Below are positions 42,543 to 51,660 of a stretch of 64,000 nucleotides of DNA, piece by piece. Position 1 is the stretch's first letter. Every line of letters starts with the position of its first letter. The translations under genes and the position numbers were made by a program. The notes beneath the pieces are model-generated. The model saw nothing but the letters and a program-made list of their open reading frames with translations. It was not told the DNA's origin and made no database searches. Source of the DNA: Shinella zoogloeoides (GTDB lineage Bacteria > Pseudomonadota > Alphaproteobacteria > Rhizobiales > Rhizobiaceae); NCBI RefSeq assembly GCF_033705735.1, contig NZ_CP131130.1, positions 1 through 64,000 of the forward strand, in the 5' to 3' direction.

Positions 42543-42566
42543 GGACATAAAGATATACTTATGTCC
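42543..42566. promoter_or_regulatory. SahR-like palindromic operator before metK
   Basis: GGACATAA-AGATATAC-TTATGTCC is a 24-bp palindrome with perfect 8-bp arms. Its core ATAAAGATAT...TTAT resembles the operator of SahR, the ArsR-type S-adenosylhomocysteine-responsive regulator of methionine-cycle genes in proteobacteria. It abuts a candidate metK promoter: CTTGTC (42566-42571), 17 bp, ATAACT (42589-42594). Confidence 0.6.
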
Positions 42567-42630
42567 TTGTCTTTGCCGCGCGAACTGAATAACTACGGTC
42601 GTAGTCCATTTCTTTGAGGGGAATTCCCGC

Positions 42631-43869
42631 ATGCGCAGCAGTTACCTCTTCACCAGCGAGTCCGTCGCCGAAGGCCATCCGGACAAGGTGTGCGACCGTA
42701 TCTCCGACGAAATCGTCGATCTGGTCTACCGTGAAGCCGTGAAGTCGAAGATCGATCCCTGGTCGGTCCGCATCGCCTGCGAGACGCTTGCAACGACCAA
42801 TCGCGTCGTCATCGCCGGTGAGGTCCGCCTGCCGCCGAGCCTTCTCAAGAAAGACAAGAACGGCGCCGACGTCATCAATCCGTCCAAGTTCAAGTCCGCC
42901 GCCCGCAAGGCGATCCGCGATATCGGCTACGAGCAGGACGGCTTCAACTGGAAGACCGTGAAGATCGACGTGCTGCTGCACTCGCAGTCCGCCGACATCG
43001 CCCAGGGCGTCGACAACGCCGCCGACAAGCAGGGCGACGAGGGCGCGGGCGACCAGGGCATCATGTTCGGCTATGCCTGCCGCGAAACCCCGGAACTGAT
43101 GCCGGCCCCGATCTACTATTCGCACCGCATCCTCCAGCTTCTCGCCGCCGCCCGCAAGACGGGCGAGGGCGATGCCGGCAAGCTCGGCCCGGACGCCAAG
43201 AGCCAGGTGACCGTGCGCTATGTCGACGGCAAGCCGGCCGACGTCACCTCCATCGTGCTGTCCACGCAGCATCTCGATGCGAGCTGGGATTCCAAGAAGG
43301 TGCGCCAGGTCGTCGAGCCCTATATCCGCGAGGCGCTGGCCGACCTGAAGATCGCCGACGATTGCTCCTGGTACATCAACCCGACGGGCAAATTCGTCAT
43401 CGGCGGCCCGGACGGTGACGCCGGCCTCACCGGCCGCAAGATCATCGTCGACACCTATGGCGGCGCGGCCCCGCATGGCGGCGGCGCCTTCTCCGGCAAG
43501 GACACGACCAAGGTCGACCGTTCGGCCGCCTATGCCGCGCGCTATCTCGCCAAGAACGTCGTTGCCGCCGGCCTTGCCGACCGCTGCACGATCCAGCTCT
43601 CCTACGCCATCGGTGTCGCCCAGCCGCTATCGATCTATGTCGACCTGCACGGCACCGGCAAGGTGAGCGAGGATGCGGTGGAAGCGGCGATCCGCAAGGT
43701 CATGGACCTGTCGCCGTCGGGTATCCGCCGCCATCTCGACCTCAACAAGCCGATCTATGCCAAAACCTCCGCCTATGGCCATTTCGGCCGCAAGGCCGGC
43801 CGTGACGGCTCGTTCTCCTGGGAGCGCCTCGACCTCGTCAAGGCCCTCAAGGACGCCATAAAGAACTGA
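42631..43869 (+). CDS. metK: S-adenosylmethionine synthetase
   Basis: MetK makes SAM from methionine and ATP. The 412-aa product carries the N-terminal [20 protein letters not shown], the signature [10 protein letters not shown], the P-loop-like [20 protein letters not shown] and the C-terminal [19 protein letters not shown] ribosome site sits before the ATG. Upstream are a SahR-like palindrome and a second perfect dyad ACTACG-GT-CGTAGT (42592-42605). No SAM-II-type riboswitch fold was recognised. trmB, a SAM user, follows after 7 bp. Confidence 0.98.
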   Translation: MRSSYLFTSESVAEGHPDKVCDRISDEIVDLVYREAVKSKIDPWSVRIACETLATTNRVVIAGEVRLPPSLLKKDKNGADVINPSKFKSAARKAIRDIGYEQDGFNWKTVKIDVLLHSQSADIAQGVDNAADKQGDEGAGDQGIMFGYACRETPELMPAPIYYSHRILQLLAAARKTGEGDAGKLGPDAKSQVTVRYVDGKPADVTSIVLSTQHLDASWDSKKVRQVVEPYIREALADLKIADDCSWYINPTGKFVIGGPDGDAGLTGRKIIVDTYGGAAPHGGGAFSGKDTTKVDRSAAYAARYLAKNVVAAGLADRCTIQLSYAIGVAQPLSIYVDLHGTGKVSEDAVEAAIRKVMDLSPSGIRRHLDLNKPIYAKTSAYGHFGRKAGRDGSFSWERLDLVKALKDAIKN

Positions 43870-43876
43870 GGCCGAC

Positions 43877-44578
43877 ATGACCGATGCAGAGCGCCGTAGC
43901 CGCGCGACCGAAGCCTTCTTCGGTCGCCGCAAGGGAAAGCCGCTGCGCGAGCGGCAGGCGCAGCATCTCGAGACGCTGCTACCGGTGCTGAAGGTCGACC
44001 TCTCGACCCCGGCTCCGGCGGATCTCGCAACGCTCTATGATTTCACGCCGGCCCGCACCCGCCTCGAGATCGGTTTCGGCGGCGGCGAGCACCTGATCCA
44101 TCGCGCGGTGGAAAGCCCGGACACCGCCTTCATCGGCGTCGAGCCCTTCGTCAATTCCATGGCGAAGCTGGTCGGCAGCGTGGAGGAGAAGGGCGCGAGG
44201 AATATCCGCCTTTACGACGACGATGCGACGGAACTCCTGGACTGGCTGCCGGCGGCCTCGCTCGACCAAATCGACCTGCTCTATCCCGATCCCTGGCCCA
44301 AGCGGAAGCACTGGAAGAGGCGCTTCGTGTCGAAGGTCAATCTGGATCGCTTCGCCCGCGTTATGAAGCCGGGCGGCATCTTCTGCTTCGCGTCCGACAT
44401 CGACACCTATGTCAACTGGACGCTGATGCATTGCGGGGCGCATCCCGCCTTCGTCTGGACCGCGGAAAACGCGGCCGATTGGCTGACGCCCTATGCCGGC
44501 TGGCCGGGCACGCGCTACGAGGCCAAGGCCAGGCGCGAGGGCCGCAAGTCGGCCTATCTCACCTTCCGCCGGCTCTGA
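43877..44578 (+). CDS. trmB: tRNA (guanine-N7-)-methyltransferase TrmB
   Basis: TrmB makes m7G46 in tRNA using SAM. The 233-aa Rossmann enzyme has the SAM motif [15 protein letters not shown], the acidic VEPF, the catalytic-region [20 protein letters not shown] and the C-terminal [16 protein letters not shown]. It is 7 bp downstream of metK, so substrate supply and use are cotranscribed. An N-terminal [19 protein letters not shown] region is typical of alphaproteobacterial TrmB. Confidence 0.96.
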   Translation: MTDAERRSRATEAFFGRRKGKPLRERQAQHLETLLPVLKVDLSTPAPADLATLYDFTPARTRLEIGFGGGEHLIHRAVESPDTAFIGVEPFVNSMAKLVGSVEEKGARNIRLYDDDATELLDWLPAASLDQIDLLYPDPWPKRKHWKRRFVSKVNLDRFARVMKPGGIFCFASDIDTYVNWTLMHCGAHPAFVWTAENAADWLTPYAGWPGTRYEAKARREGRKSAYLTFRRL

Positions 44579-44605
44579 CGGAAAGCGTTTTTCAGGGCAC
44601 TATCG

Positions 44606-44866
44606 TCAGTGCAGGCTGACCGTGCGCAGATCGTCCTCGGCGGCCTTGTAGAAGGTGCTGGAACGGTTGTCGGTGAGCAGGATCGGCGTGCCGTCCGCGC
44701 CGAACAGCGCCCACAGGTCGAGGCTCGGGTCGATTTCGGGCGCTTCCGGGAAGACGCGGGAGACTTCCTCGGCCTTCATCTTGCGGATGTAGCCGACTTC
44801 GCCGGCGCCCAGATGCGCAAGATCCGCCTTCGATACGGTGGTGGGGGTAACGGTTTTCAGGCCCAT
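44606..44866 (-). CDS. DUF1150 family protein
   Basis: This 86-aa protein is of unknown function: a short acidic domain with the conserved GEVGYIRKMKAEEVSRVFPE and LWALFGADGTPILLTDNRS segments, as in the DUF1150 family of Rhizobiales. Start 44866 is preceded by GGAGG at 5-nt spacing; an ATG 12 bp upstream is less well placed. DUF1150 genes are often directly downstream of small heat-shock genes, as here (131 bp after the hsp20 stop), which suggests joint heat-shock expression and perhaps a chaperone-related role. Confidence 0.85.
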   Translation of the reverse strand: MGLKTVTPTTVSKADLAHLGAGEVGYIRKMKAEEVSRVFPEAPEIDPSLDLWALFGADGTPILLTDNRSSTFYKAAEDDLRTVSLH

Positions 44867-44997
44867 TTTTGCCTCCATGGCAATGCCGGACTTGCCGGCC
44901 ACCGGACGCTGATGGCCACCATGGCCCATCGGTCGTTCGGCGATCAGGTTATGCGCGAAACGGTCCGGCGGGTGTTCCCGCAGGAACGGCTCACGTT

Positions 44998-45429
44998 CTA
45001 GTCTGGTACGGAAATGTTAATTTTCTTTACCATACGCACGGGCTCCGGCCGGACGAGGTCCACCGAGAGCAGGCCGTTCTTCAGTTCGGCGCCGGAAACA
45101 TGCATGCCGTCGGCAAGCACGAAGGTACGCTGGAACTGGCGGGCGGCGATGCCGCGGTAAAGATAGTCCCTTTCGCCGGGGTCTGTCTGCCGGCCGCGGA
45201 TGACGAGCTGGTTTTCCTCCGTCGTCACGTCCAGCTCCTCCTCGGAGAAGCCCGCCACGGCAAGCGTGATGCGCAGGCGCTCCGGGGCGCCCGTCTCGCC
45301 GTCCGGCCGAAGCCGCTCGATATTGTACGGCGGATAGCCATCGTTGCCCTTGGCGATGCGCTCGAGGGTCTTTTCCATGGCGTCGAAGCCCAGCAGCAGC
45401 GGGCTCGTGAAAGGGGTCATGCGTGTCAT
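44998..45429 (-). CDS. Small heat-shock protein, Hsp20/IbpA class A
   Basis: This is an ATP-independent holdase of 143 aa. A class-A N-terminus (TPFTSPLLLGFDAMEKTLERI, PPYNIERL) leads into the alpha-crystallin domain (about 40-125). It has AVAGFSEEELDVTTEENQLV, YLYRGIAARQFQRTFVLADG and the near-invariant AELKNGLLSVDLVR. A C-terminal I-x-V motif (NISVPD) follows. Start 45429 follows an AAGGA ribosome site that is buried in a ROSE-like hairpin; an RpoH-type promoter lies 60 bp upstream. Confidence 0.95.
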   Translation of the reverse strand: MTRMTPFTSPLLLGFDAMEKTLERIAKGNDGYPPYNIERLRPDGETGAPERLRITLAVAGFSEEELDVTTEENQLVIRGRQTDPGERDYLYRGIAARQFQRTFVLADGMHVSGAELKNGLLSVDLVRPEPVRMVKKINISVPD

Positions 45430-45434
45430 CGTCC

Positions 45435-45455
45435 AGTCCTTGGCTTCAAGCGACT
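45435..45455 (-). promoter_or_regulatory. ROSE-like RNA thermometer hairpin at the hsp20 ribosome site
   Basis: In the transcript, AGUC-g-CUUG-aagc-CAAG-GACU forms an 8-bp hairpin with one bulged G. It sequesters the AAGGA Shine-Dalgarno 7 nt before the start. The conserved ROSE pentanucleotide UYGCU is present as UCGCU, with the G forming the typical bulge opposite the ribosome site. ROSE elements are known on rhizobial small heat-shock genes. Confidence 0.7.
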
Positions 45456-45491
45456 TTGGCGAGGCCCGGCTGCGGCGCCCCGACGGCTGCA

Positions 45492-45520
45492 ATATGGTGA
45501 TTGCGCGATGCCGGCGCAAG
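45492..45520 (-). promoter_or_regulatory. RpoH-type heat-shock promoter of hsp20
   Basis: On the minus strand CTTGCG (45520-45515), a 17-bp spacer and CCATAT (45497-45492) match the rhizobial RpoH pattern CTTGAA-N-CCATAT. The predicted 5' UTR is about 55 nt and contains the ROSE-like hairpin. Confidence 0.6.
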
Positions 45521-45602
45521 ACGCTTGCGAAAGGCGGCCCGGCAAATATAGTCGCCGCTTCCCCGCCGGTCCGGCGCAATCAGAAAACAGGAATGAAGCG
45601 GC

Positions 45603-46544
45603 ATGTCCGAGCCAAGGAAAATCATCATCGACACCGATCCCGGCCAGGACGACGCCGCCGCCATCATGCTGGCGCTTGGCAGCCCGGAGCTGGAAATCCT
45701 CGGCATCACCACGGTCGCCGGCAACGTGCCGCTGTCGCGCACCTCCACCAATGCCCGCATCATCCTGGAATTCTGCTCCCGGCCGGACGTCAGGGTCTTC
45801 GCCGGCGCCGACAGGCCGATCGCCCGTCCGCTGGTGACGGCCGAGCACGTCCACGGCAAGACCGGCCTCGACGGCCCGGACCTGCACGAGCCGAAGATGC
45901 AGCTCGAAACGCAGCACGCCGTCGACTTCATCGTCGAGACGCTGAAGCGCGAGCCGGCCGGCACCGTAACGCTCTGCACGCTCGGCCCGCTGACCAACAT
46001 CGCGCTCGCGCTGGAAAAGGCGCCGGAGATCGCCGGCCGCGTGCGCGAGCTGGTCATGATGGGCGGCGGCTTCTTCGAGGGGGGCAACATCACGCCGGCC
46101 GCCGAATTCAACGTCTATGTCGACCCGGAGGCGGCCGCCGCCGTCTTCAGGTCCGGCATCCCGATCATCATGATGCCGCTCGACGTCACCCACAAGGTAC
46201 TGACGCTGAAGAGCCGCGTCGAGAAGCTGCGCGCGATCGGCAACCGCCCGGCGCTCGCCCTCGTCCAGATGCTGGAATTCTTCGAGCGCTTCGACATCGA
46301 GAAATACGGTTCCGACGGCGGCCCGCTGCACGATCCGACCGTCATCGCCTATCTGCTGAAGCCGGAGCTTTTCGGCGGGCGCGATTGCAATGTCGAGGTC
46401 GAGACGGTTTCGCCGCTCACCGTCGGCATGACCGTTGTCGATTGGTGGCAGGTGACCGACCGCAAGCACAATGCGCGCGTCATGAAGGATGTCGATGCGG
46501 ACGGCTTCTTCGCGCTCCTCACCGAGCGCGTCGGACGCCTTTGA
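45603..46544 (+). CDS. Nucleoside hydrolase (IunH family)
   Basis: This enzyme cleaves the N-glycosidic bond of ribonucleosides for purine/pyrimidine salvage. The 313-aa product has the calcium-binding N-terminal DTDPGQDDAAAIMLAL and the TVAGNVPLSRTSTNA segment. It also has the catalytic-site region TLGPLTNIALALE, MMGGGFFEGGNITPAAEFNV and the late active-site His in GGPLHDPTVIAYLL. Substrate specificity (inosine-uridine or purine) cannot be assigned. The following small gene starts inside its stop codon (TGATG), so the pair is coupled. Confidence 0.93.
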   Translation: MSEPRKIIIDTDPGQDDAAAIMLALGSPELEILGITTVAGNVPLSRTSTNARIILEFCSRPDVRVFAGADRPIARPLVTAEHVHGKTGLDGPDLHEPKMQLETQHAVDFIVETLKREPAGTVTLCTLGPLTNIALALEKAPEIAGRVRELVMMGGGFFEGGNITPAAEFNVYVDPEAAAAVFRSGIPIIMMPLDVTHKVLTLKSRVEKLRAIGNRPALALVQMLEFFERFDIEKYGSDGGPLHDPTVIAYLLKPELFGGRDCNVEVETVSPLTVGMTVVDWWQVTDRKHNARVMKDVDADGFFALLTERVGRL

Positions 46545-46894
46545 TGCGCGGCCCCGCTCCGGGGACCGAGGCCCGCTTCCACAAGGAGATGGCGGGCCTC
46601 TACGACCGCTTCGCCGAACTCGGCTTCCGCCCCGTCCTGCTGCGCCGCTGCGTCACGCTCAATGGCGGCGTGGCGGCGGCGAAGGAGTTCGTCTTCACGC
46701 CCGGCGCGACCGGCCTTGAGCGCCTTATCGACGCCGGCAAGCCGGAACTTTCCATGGAAGCGCTGATGCTGCGTCCCGAATACCGGGGCCTCTTCACCGA
46801 GCTGGAGCTGAAGGAGGCCGCCCGCCGCCTCGCCAATGCCGCGCCCGGCCGCTCCCGCGGCCGCCTCCAGCCCCAGCCGACGGAACGCAAGTAA
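46544..46894 (+). CDS. Conserved small protein of unknown function
   Basis: This 116-aa product begins MRGPAPGTEARFHKEMAGLY, with DRFAELGFRPVLLRRCVTLN, AKEFVFTPGATGLERLIDAG and LSMEALMLRPEYRGLFTELE. It is soluble, with no signal peptide or membrane segment. Its ATG overlaps the nucleoside-hydrolase stop by one base, evidence for translational coupling and against a chance frame. The sequence is not one I can assign to a named family. A role accessory to nucleoside metabolism is only a guess from context. Confidence 0.7.
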   Translation: MRGPAPGTEARFHKEMAGLYDRFAELGFRPVLLRRCVTLNGGVAAAKEFVFTPGATGLERLIDAGKPELSMEALMLRPEYRGLFTELELKEAARRLANAAPGRSRGRLQPQPTERK

Positions 46895-46940
46895 CCGGCC
46901 CGCAGGCGCGGCGTCACGTTCATTCGCCTGTCATCGCGGC

Positions 46941-48041
46941 ATGGTCAAAGAGGCCATGCTCGAAGACATCGCTCCAGATTCGTCCTTCCCCGCCGCGTCC
47001 GATGACCGGGCGCCCACCGTCCTCGTCGTGACGGATGCCTGGCGGCCGCAGCTCAACGGCGTGGTGCACACGCTGGAGGAGCTGGCCCGCTCGGCGGCGG
47101 AGGAGGGGGTCGATGTCGTCTTCCTGACGCCCGAGAAATTCACGACCATCCCGCTGCCGTCCTATCCGGAGATCCGGCTCGCCATCGCCTCGAGCCGCCA
47201 GGTGCTGGCCGAGATCGAGGCCGTCGCGCCGGATTACATCCATATCGCGACCGAGGGTCCGCTCGGCATGGCGGCGCGGCGCGCCTGCCTGCAGCGCCGG
47301 CTGCCCTTCACCACGGCCTATCACACGCGCTTTCCCGAATTCATCAGCGCGCGCCTGCCCATACCGGAAAGCTGGAGCTATTGGTGGCTGCGGCGCTTCC
47401 ACAATTCCGGCGCGGGCATGATGGTGGCCACCAGGTCGCTGGGTGCGGAAATGGCGGCGCGCGGCTTCGTGCGCATCAAGCGCTGGTCGCGCGGGGTGGA
47501 TACCAAGCTGTTCGACCCGGCAAGGCGCCGCGATCTCGGCCTGCCACGGCCGGTCTTCCTCAATGTCGGGCGCGTGGCGGTGGAAAAGAACCTGCCCGCC
47601 TTCCTCGGCCTCGATTTACCGGGCAGCAAGGTCGTCGTCGGCGACGGGCCGGACCTTGCGGCGCTGCGCCAGCGTTATCCCGACGTGCATTTCCTCGGCC
47701 GCAAGACCGGCGAGGAGCTTGCGGCCGTCTACGCCTCGGCCGACGTCTTCGTCTTCCCGAGCCGCACGGATACGTTCGGCAATGTCATGCTGGAGGCTTT
47801 GGCGAGCGGCGTTCCCGTTGCCGCCTTTCCAGTCACTGCCCCGCGCGATGTGCTGGGTGAGGCAGGTGCCTTGTCGGAAAACCTGCGGGAAGCAGCCCTT
47901 GCCGCGCTCGATATCCCGAAGGAGGTCGCGCTTGCCCGCGCGGCCACCTATAGCTGGCGCGCCTGCGCCCGCGAATTCCTCGGGAACCTCGCCCGCGTGC
48001 CGCGCGGTGCTTTCGCGGCACGCCGTTTGAGCCTGCGGTAG
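46941..48041 (+). CDS. GT4-family glycosyltransferase
   Basis: This 366-aa GT-B retaining glycosyltransferase has an N-terminal domain with TVLVVTDAWRPQLNGVVHTL and TAYHTRFPEFISARLPIP. The C-terminal nucleotide-sugar domain has FLNVGRVAVEKNLPAFLGLD, VVGDGP and the E-x7-E region VFPSRTDTFGNVMLEALASG. The fold resembles MgtA/PimB-type mannosyl- or glucosyltransferases acting on lipids. Donor and acceptor are unknown. Start 46941 or 46956 (MLEDIAPDSS). Its TAG stop is formed by the edge of a RIME half element. Confidence 0.88.
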   Translation: MVKEAMLEDIAPDSSFPAASDDRAPTVLVVTDAWRPQLNGVVHTLEELARSAAEEGVDVVFLTPEKFTTIPLPSYPEIRLAIASSRQVLAEIEAVAPDYIHIATEGPLGMAARRACLQRRLPFTTAYHTRFPEFISARLPIPESWSYWWLRRFHNSGAGMMVATRSLGAEMAARGFVRIKRWSRGVDTKLFDPARRRDLGLPRPVFLNVGRVAVEKNLPAFLGLDLPGSKVVVGDGPDLAALRQRYPDVHFLGRKTGEELAAVYASADVFVFPSRTDTFGNVMLEALASGVPVAAFPVTAPRDVLGEAGALSENLREAALAALDIPKEVALARAATYSWRACAREFLGNLARVPRGAFAARRLSLR

Positions 48042-48097
48042 CATTTCCAGCAAAAGTGCGAAGTGGTTTTGCGTTCGGAAATGCGGAAATAGTCTAG
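48039..48097. repeat. RIME half element between glycosyltransferase and pgi
   Basis: The sequence TAGCATTTCCAGCAAAAGTGCG...GTTTTGCGTTCGGAAATGCG is the reverse complement of the second palindrome of the element at 20312-20363, with few changes. Its two ends supply the TAG stop codons of the glycosyltransferase (48039-48041) and, on the other strand, pgi (48096-48094). Confidence 0.8.
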
Positions 48098-49719
48098 TTT
48101 GCAGCCTTCAGCAGCGCCGCGACCAGCCCGGCCGTCGAGGAATCGTGCCCTGCAGCGCTCTCCTTGCCTTCCACGACCGGCAGCAGGCCCGTCGCCAGCT
48201 CCTTGCCGAGTTCCACGCCCCACTGATCGAAGGAATTGATGTTGAAGAGCGCGCCTTCCACGAAGACGCGGTGCTCGTAGAGCGCGATCAGCCGGCCGAG
48301 CGCGAAGGGCGTCAGGCTGTCATAGACCATGGTGATCGACGGGCGGTTACCCGAGAAGACGCGGTGCGGTGCGATCCGGTCTGCCTTCGCCTCGTCCATG
48401 CCCTTCGAGGTGAGCTGCGCCTTCGCCTCGGCGAGCGAGCGGCCCTTCATCAGCGCTTCCGACTGCGCAAGGCAATTGGCGATGAGCAGCTGGTGCTGGT
48501 GGCGCAGGTTCTCCTCATGGCCGTTGGCCGCGATCATGAATTCGGTCGGGATGATCGAGGTGCCCTGGTGGATGAGCTGGTAGAAGGCGTGCTGGCCGTT
48601 GGTGCCGGGCTCGCCCCAGACGACCGGGCCGGTCTTGCATTCGACGGGCGTCGAATCCACCGTCACCGACTTGCCGTTCGATTCCATGTCGAGCTGCTGC
48701 AGATAGGCCGGGAAGCGCGACAGGCGCTGATCATAGGGCAGGATGGCGCGCGAGGGATAGTTCAGCACGTTGCGATGGTAGAAGCCGATGAGGCCGAGCA
48801 GCATCGGGATGTTTTCGCGGATCGGCGCCTCGCGGAAGTGATTGTCGATGGCATGGCCGCCGGCGAGGAACTGCGCGAAGTCCTCCTTCCCGATGGCGAT
48901 CATCAGCGGCAGGCCGATGGCCGACCAGATCGAATAGCGCCCGCCGACCCAGTCCCAGAAGCCGAAGACGCGCGCTTCGTCGATGCCGAAGGCCGCGACC
49001 TTGTCGAGCGCCGTGGAGACGGCGCAGAAATGATGGCCGACGGCGGAATCGCCCAGCTTGTCCGCGATGAACTTGCGCGCCGTTGCGGCATTGGTCATCG
49101 TCTCGATGGTGGTGAAGGTCTTGGAGGCGACGATGAAGAGCGTCGTCTCGGCCGTGAGCAGCTTCAGCGTGTCCGCGATATGCGCGCCGTCGATATTGGA
49201 GACGAAGTGCAGGCGCGGGCCGTCATGGTAGGGCGCGAGCGCCAGCGTCGCCATGACCGGGCCAAGATCCGAGCCGCCAATGCCGATATTGACGACGTCG
49301 GTGATCTTCCTGCCGGTCGCGCCCTTCAGCGCACCCGAGCGGATGGCCTCGGCGAAAGCACCCATGGCGTCGAGCACCGAATTGACATCCGGCATGACGT
49401 CCTTGCCCTCGACGAGGACGGGCGTGTTGGAGCGGTTGCGCAGCGCCGTGTGCAGCACCGCGCGCTCTTCCGTGATGTTGATGATCTCACCGGCGAACAT
49501 GGCGTCGCGCTTCTTCTCGACGCCGGCATCCTTCGCCAGCGCCTCCAGCGCGTCGAGCACCGCGTCGTTCACCGCGCATTTGGAATAGTCGAAGAGAAAG
49601 TCGCCGAGCGTGGTGCTGTAGCGGGAGAACCGCTGCGGGTCGGCCGCGAAGGCGGCCCGGATGTCTGTGGCATTGGTATCGCGGACGATGGATTTCAGCT
49701 TTTCGACAAGCGCGTTCAT
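48094..49719 (-). CDS. pgi: Glucose-6-phosphate isomerase
   Basis: Pgi interconverts glucose-6-phosphate and fructose-6-phosphate; in rhizobia, which mostly use the Entner-Doudoroff route, it serves gluconeogenesis and polysaccharide precursor supply. The 541-aa product carries the signature regions [20 protein letters not shown] and, near the C-terminus, [14 protein letters not shown]. It also has [17 protein letters not shown] (phosphate binding) and the active-site segment [18 protein letters not shown]. It is convergent with the glycosyltransferase and is preceded by 116 bp from fadD. Confidence 0.97.
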   Translation of the reverse strand: MNALVEKLKSIVRDTNATDIRAAFAADPQRFSRYSTTLGDFLFDYSKCAVNDAVLDALEALAKDAGVEKKRDAMFAGEIINITEERAVLHTALRNRSNTPVLVEGKDVMPDVNSVLDAMGAFAEAIRSGALKGATGRKITDVVNIGIGGSDLGPVMATLALAPYHDGPRLHFVSNIDGAHIADTLKLLTAETTLFIVASKTFTTIETMTNAATARKFIADKLGDSAVGHHFCAVSTALDKVAAFGIDEARVFGFWDWVGGRYSIWSAIGLPLMIAIGKEDFAQFLAGGHAIDNHFREAPIRENIPMLLGLIGFYHRNVLNYPSRAILPYDQRLSRFPAYLQQLDMESNGKSVTVDSTPVECKTGPVVWGEPGTNGQHAFYQLIHQGTSIIPTEFMIAANGHEENLRHQHQLLIANCLAQSEALMKGRSLAEAKAQLTSKGMDEAKADRIAPHRVFSGNRPSITMVYDSLTPFALGRLIALYEHRVFVEGALFNINSFDQWGVELGKELATGLLPVVEGKESAAGHDSSTAGLVAALLKAAN

Positions 49720-49835
49720 CGGCGTCTTCCCTGGCTTTGGACGATGCCGCTAGCTAGTCGCTTTGATATGGTCAAATCAAGACCGGAAAGGCCGCTTGCC
49801 CGAAAAAATTAAATCGGTTTAACCGCGGCCGCCCG

Positions 49836-51536
49836 TCAGCCGCGCAGGTCCTTGCGCAGAATCTTGCCGACATTGGACTTGGGTAGCTCGGTGCGGAATT
49901 CGACGAATTTCGGCCGCTTGTAATTGGTGAGGTTCGCCGCGCAATGCGCCTTCACGTCGGCTTCCGTCAGCGCCGGGTCCTTCTTCACGACGAAGAGCTT
50001 CACCGCCTCGCCGGAATGCTCGTCTGGCACGCCAATGGCCGCGCATTCGAGGATGCCGGGATGCGACATCGCCACTTCCTCCACCTCGTTGGGAAAGACG
50101 TTGAAGCCGGAGACGAGGATCATGTCCTTCTTGCGGTCGACGATCTTGGTATAGCCCTCCCCCGTCATGAAGCCGATGTCGCCGGAGCGGAAGAAGCCGT
50201 CGGGCGTCATCACCTTGGCCGTCTCGTCAGGGCGCTGCCAGTAGCCGGCCATGACCTGCGGGCCGCGGATGCAGATCTCGCCGACCTCGCCGAGCGCCAG
50301 CGTGCGGCCGTCGTCGTCGCGGATCTCGATCTCGGTGGAGGGCAGCGGCAGGCCGATCGTGCCGGTGAATTCCGGCCGGTCGAAGCGGTTGGCGGTCGCC
50401 ACCGGCGAGGTTTCGGAAAGGCCGTAGCCCTCGGTGATCGCGCAGCCCGTCATTTTTTGCCAGCGTTCTGCGACCGGCCGCTGTACCGCCATGCCACCGC
50501 CAAGCGTCAGGACGAGTTCGGAGAAATCGAGTTTGGAGAAATCCGGATTGTTCATCAGCGCGTTGAACAGCGTGTTGAGGCCCGGGAAGATGTGGGTTCG
50601 GTATTTCGCCAGTTCCTTGACGAAAGCGGGGATGTCGCGCGGATTGGCGATCAGCACGTTATGGCCGCCGAGCGCGATACCCATCAGCCCGTTCACCGTC
50701 AGCGCGAAGATATGGTAGAGCGGCAGCGCGCAGATGAAGGTGAGCTGCTCCGGCCGCTTCTTGATCGTGAAGGTCGGCTCGATCCACAGCTTGATCTGCT
50801 CCATGTTGGAGAGCAGGTTCGCATGGGTGAGGATGGCGCCCTTGGAAACGCCCGTCGTGCCGCCGGTATATTGCAGGAAGGCCATGTCGCCCGGCGCGAT
50901 CGCGACCGGCTTCACCGCGCCGCGCGCGCCCTCCGTCATGACCTGCCTGAACGGCACATGCCCCGGCAGCGACCATTCCGGCACGAGCTTCTTCACCTTG
51001 CGCACGACGAGATTGACGATGAGGCCCTTGAGGCCGAGCATGTCGCCCATCGTCGCGACCACAACGTGGCGCACGTCCGTGCGCGCGACGACCTGCGCCA
51101 CGGTGCTCGCGAAATTCTCCAGCACGAACAGCGCCTTGGCGCCGGCATCCTTGAGCTGGTGCTCGAGCTCGCGCGGCGTATAGAGCGGGTTGACGTTCAC
51201 CACCACGAGCCCGGCGCGCAGGATGCCGAAGATGATCACCGGATTCTGCAGGATGTTCGGCATCATCACGGCGACGCGGTCGCCCTTTTCAAGCCCCCGC
51301 GCCTGCAGCCAGGCGGCGACCGTCCGGGAGGCGGCATCGAAGTCGCGGAAGGTCAGCGTCCTGCCCATGCTGGTGAAGGCCGGGCGGTCGGCAAAGCGCG
51401 CGCAGCAGTTTTCCACCAGCGCGCCGATGGAATCGTGGGTGAGTGGGGCGATCTCTTCCGCCATGCCGTCCGGATAGGAGGAGAGCCAGAAACGGCCGGA
51501 CGGCGCGGTGGACGGGTGCATCTGTGAGACCGACAT
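49836..51536 (-). CDS. fadD: Long-chain acyl-CoA synthetase FadD
   Basis: FadD activates fatty acids to acyl-CoA at the inner membrane. In Sinorhizobium it also affects swarming and recycling of membrane-derived fatty acids. The 566-aa adenylate-forming enzyme has the AMP/P-loop motif LQYTGGTTGVSKGAILTH, the A5 region GYGLSETSPV, the SGDIGFMTGEGYTKIVDRKKD hinge and the catalytic Lys in LPKSNVGKILRKDL. The start at 51536 has a GAGGAGGAGC ribosome site. A perfect TTGACG-TAAA-CGTCAA dyad 125 bp upstream overlaps a possible promoter. Confidence 0.94.
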   Translation of the reverse strand: MSVSQMHPSTAPSGRFWLSSYPDGMAEEIAPLTHDSIGALVENCCARFADRPAFTSMGRTLTFRDFDAASRTVAAWLQARGLEKGDRVAVMMPNILQNPVIIFGILRAGLVVVNVNPLYTPRELEHQLKDAGAKALFVLENFASTVAQVVARTDVRHVVVATMGDMLGLKGLIVNLVVRKVKKLVPEWSLPGHVPFRQVMTEGARGAVKPVAIAPGDMAFLQYTGGTTGVSKGAILTHANLLSNMEQIKLWIEPTFTIKKRPEQLTFICALPLYHIFALTVNGLMGIALGGHNVLIANPRDIPAFVKELAKYRTHIFPGLNTLFNALMNNPDFSKLDFSELVLTLGGGMAVQRPVAERWQKMTGCAITEGYGLSETSPVATANRFDRPEFTGTIGLPLPSTEIEIRDDDGRTLALGEVGEICIRGPQVMAGYWQRPDETAKVMTPDGFFRSGDIGFMTGEGYTKIVDRKKDMILVSGFNVFPNEVEEVAMSHPGILECAAIGVPDEHSGEAVKLFVVKKDPALTEADVKAHCAANLTNYKRPKFVEFRTELPKSNVGKILRKDLRG

Positions 51537-51660
51537 ATGTGCTCCTCCTCGTTGGGCGCGGGCATCGTCCGTCCCGCCGCAGCGAAAGGTCCTCCAACCG
51601 TCCGATGCCGACAAGATGATGCTTTTGGCGGGCGCCATCAAGGTATACTGCTATCTTACA

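Noticed and set aside
42490..42630. SAM-II or other SAM riboswitch upstream of metK
   Set aside because: The conserved SAM-II pseudoknot pattern is not present; the symmetric ATAAAG dyad is better explained as a DNA operator.
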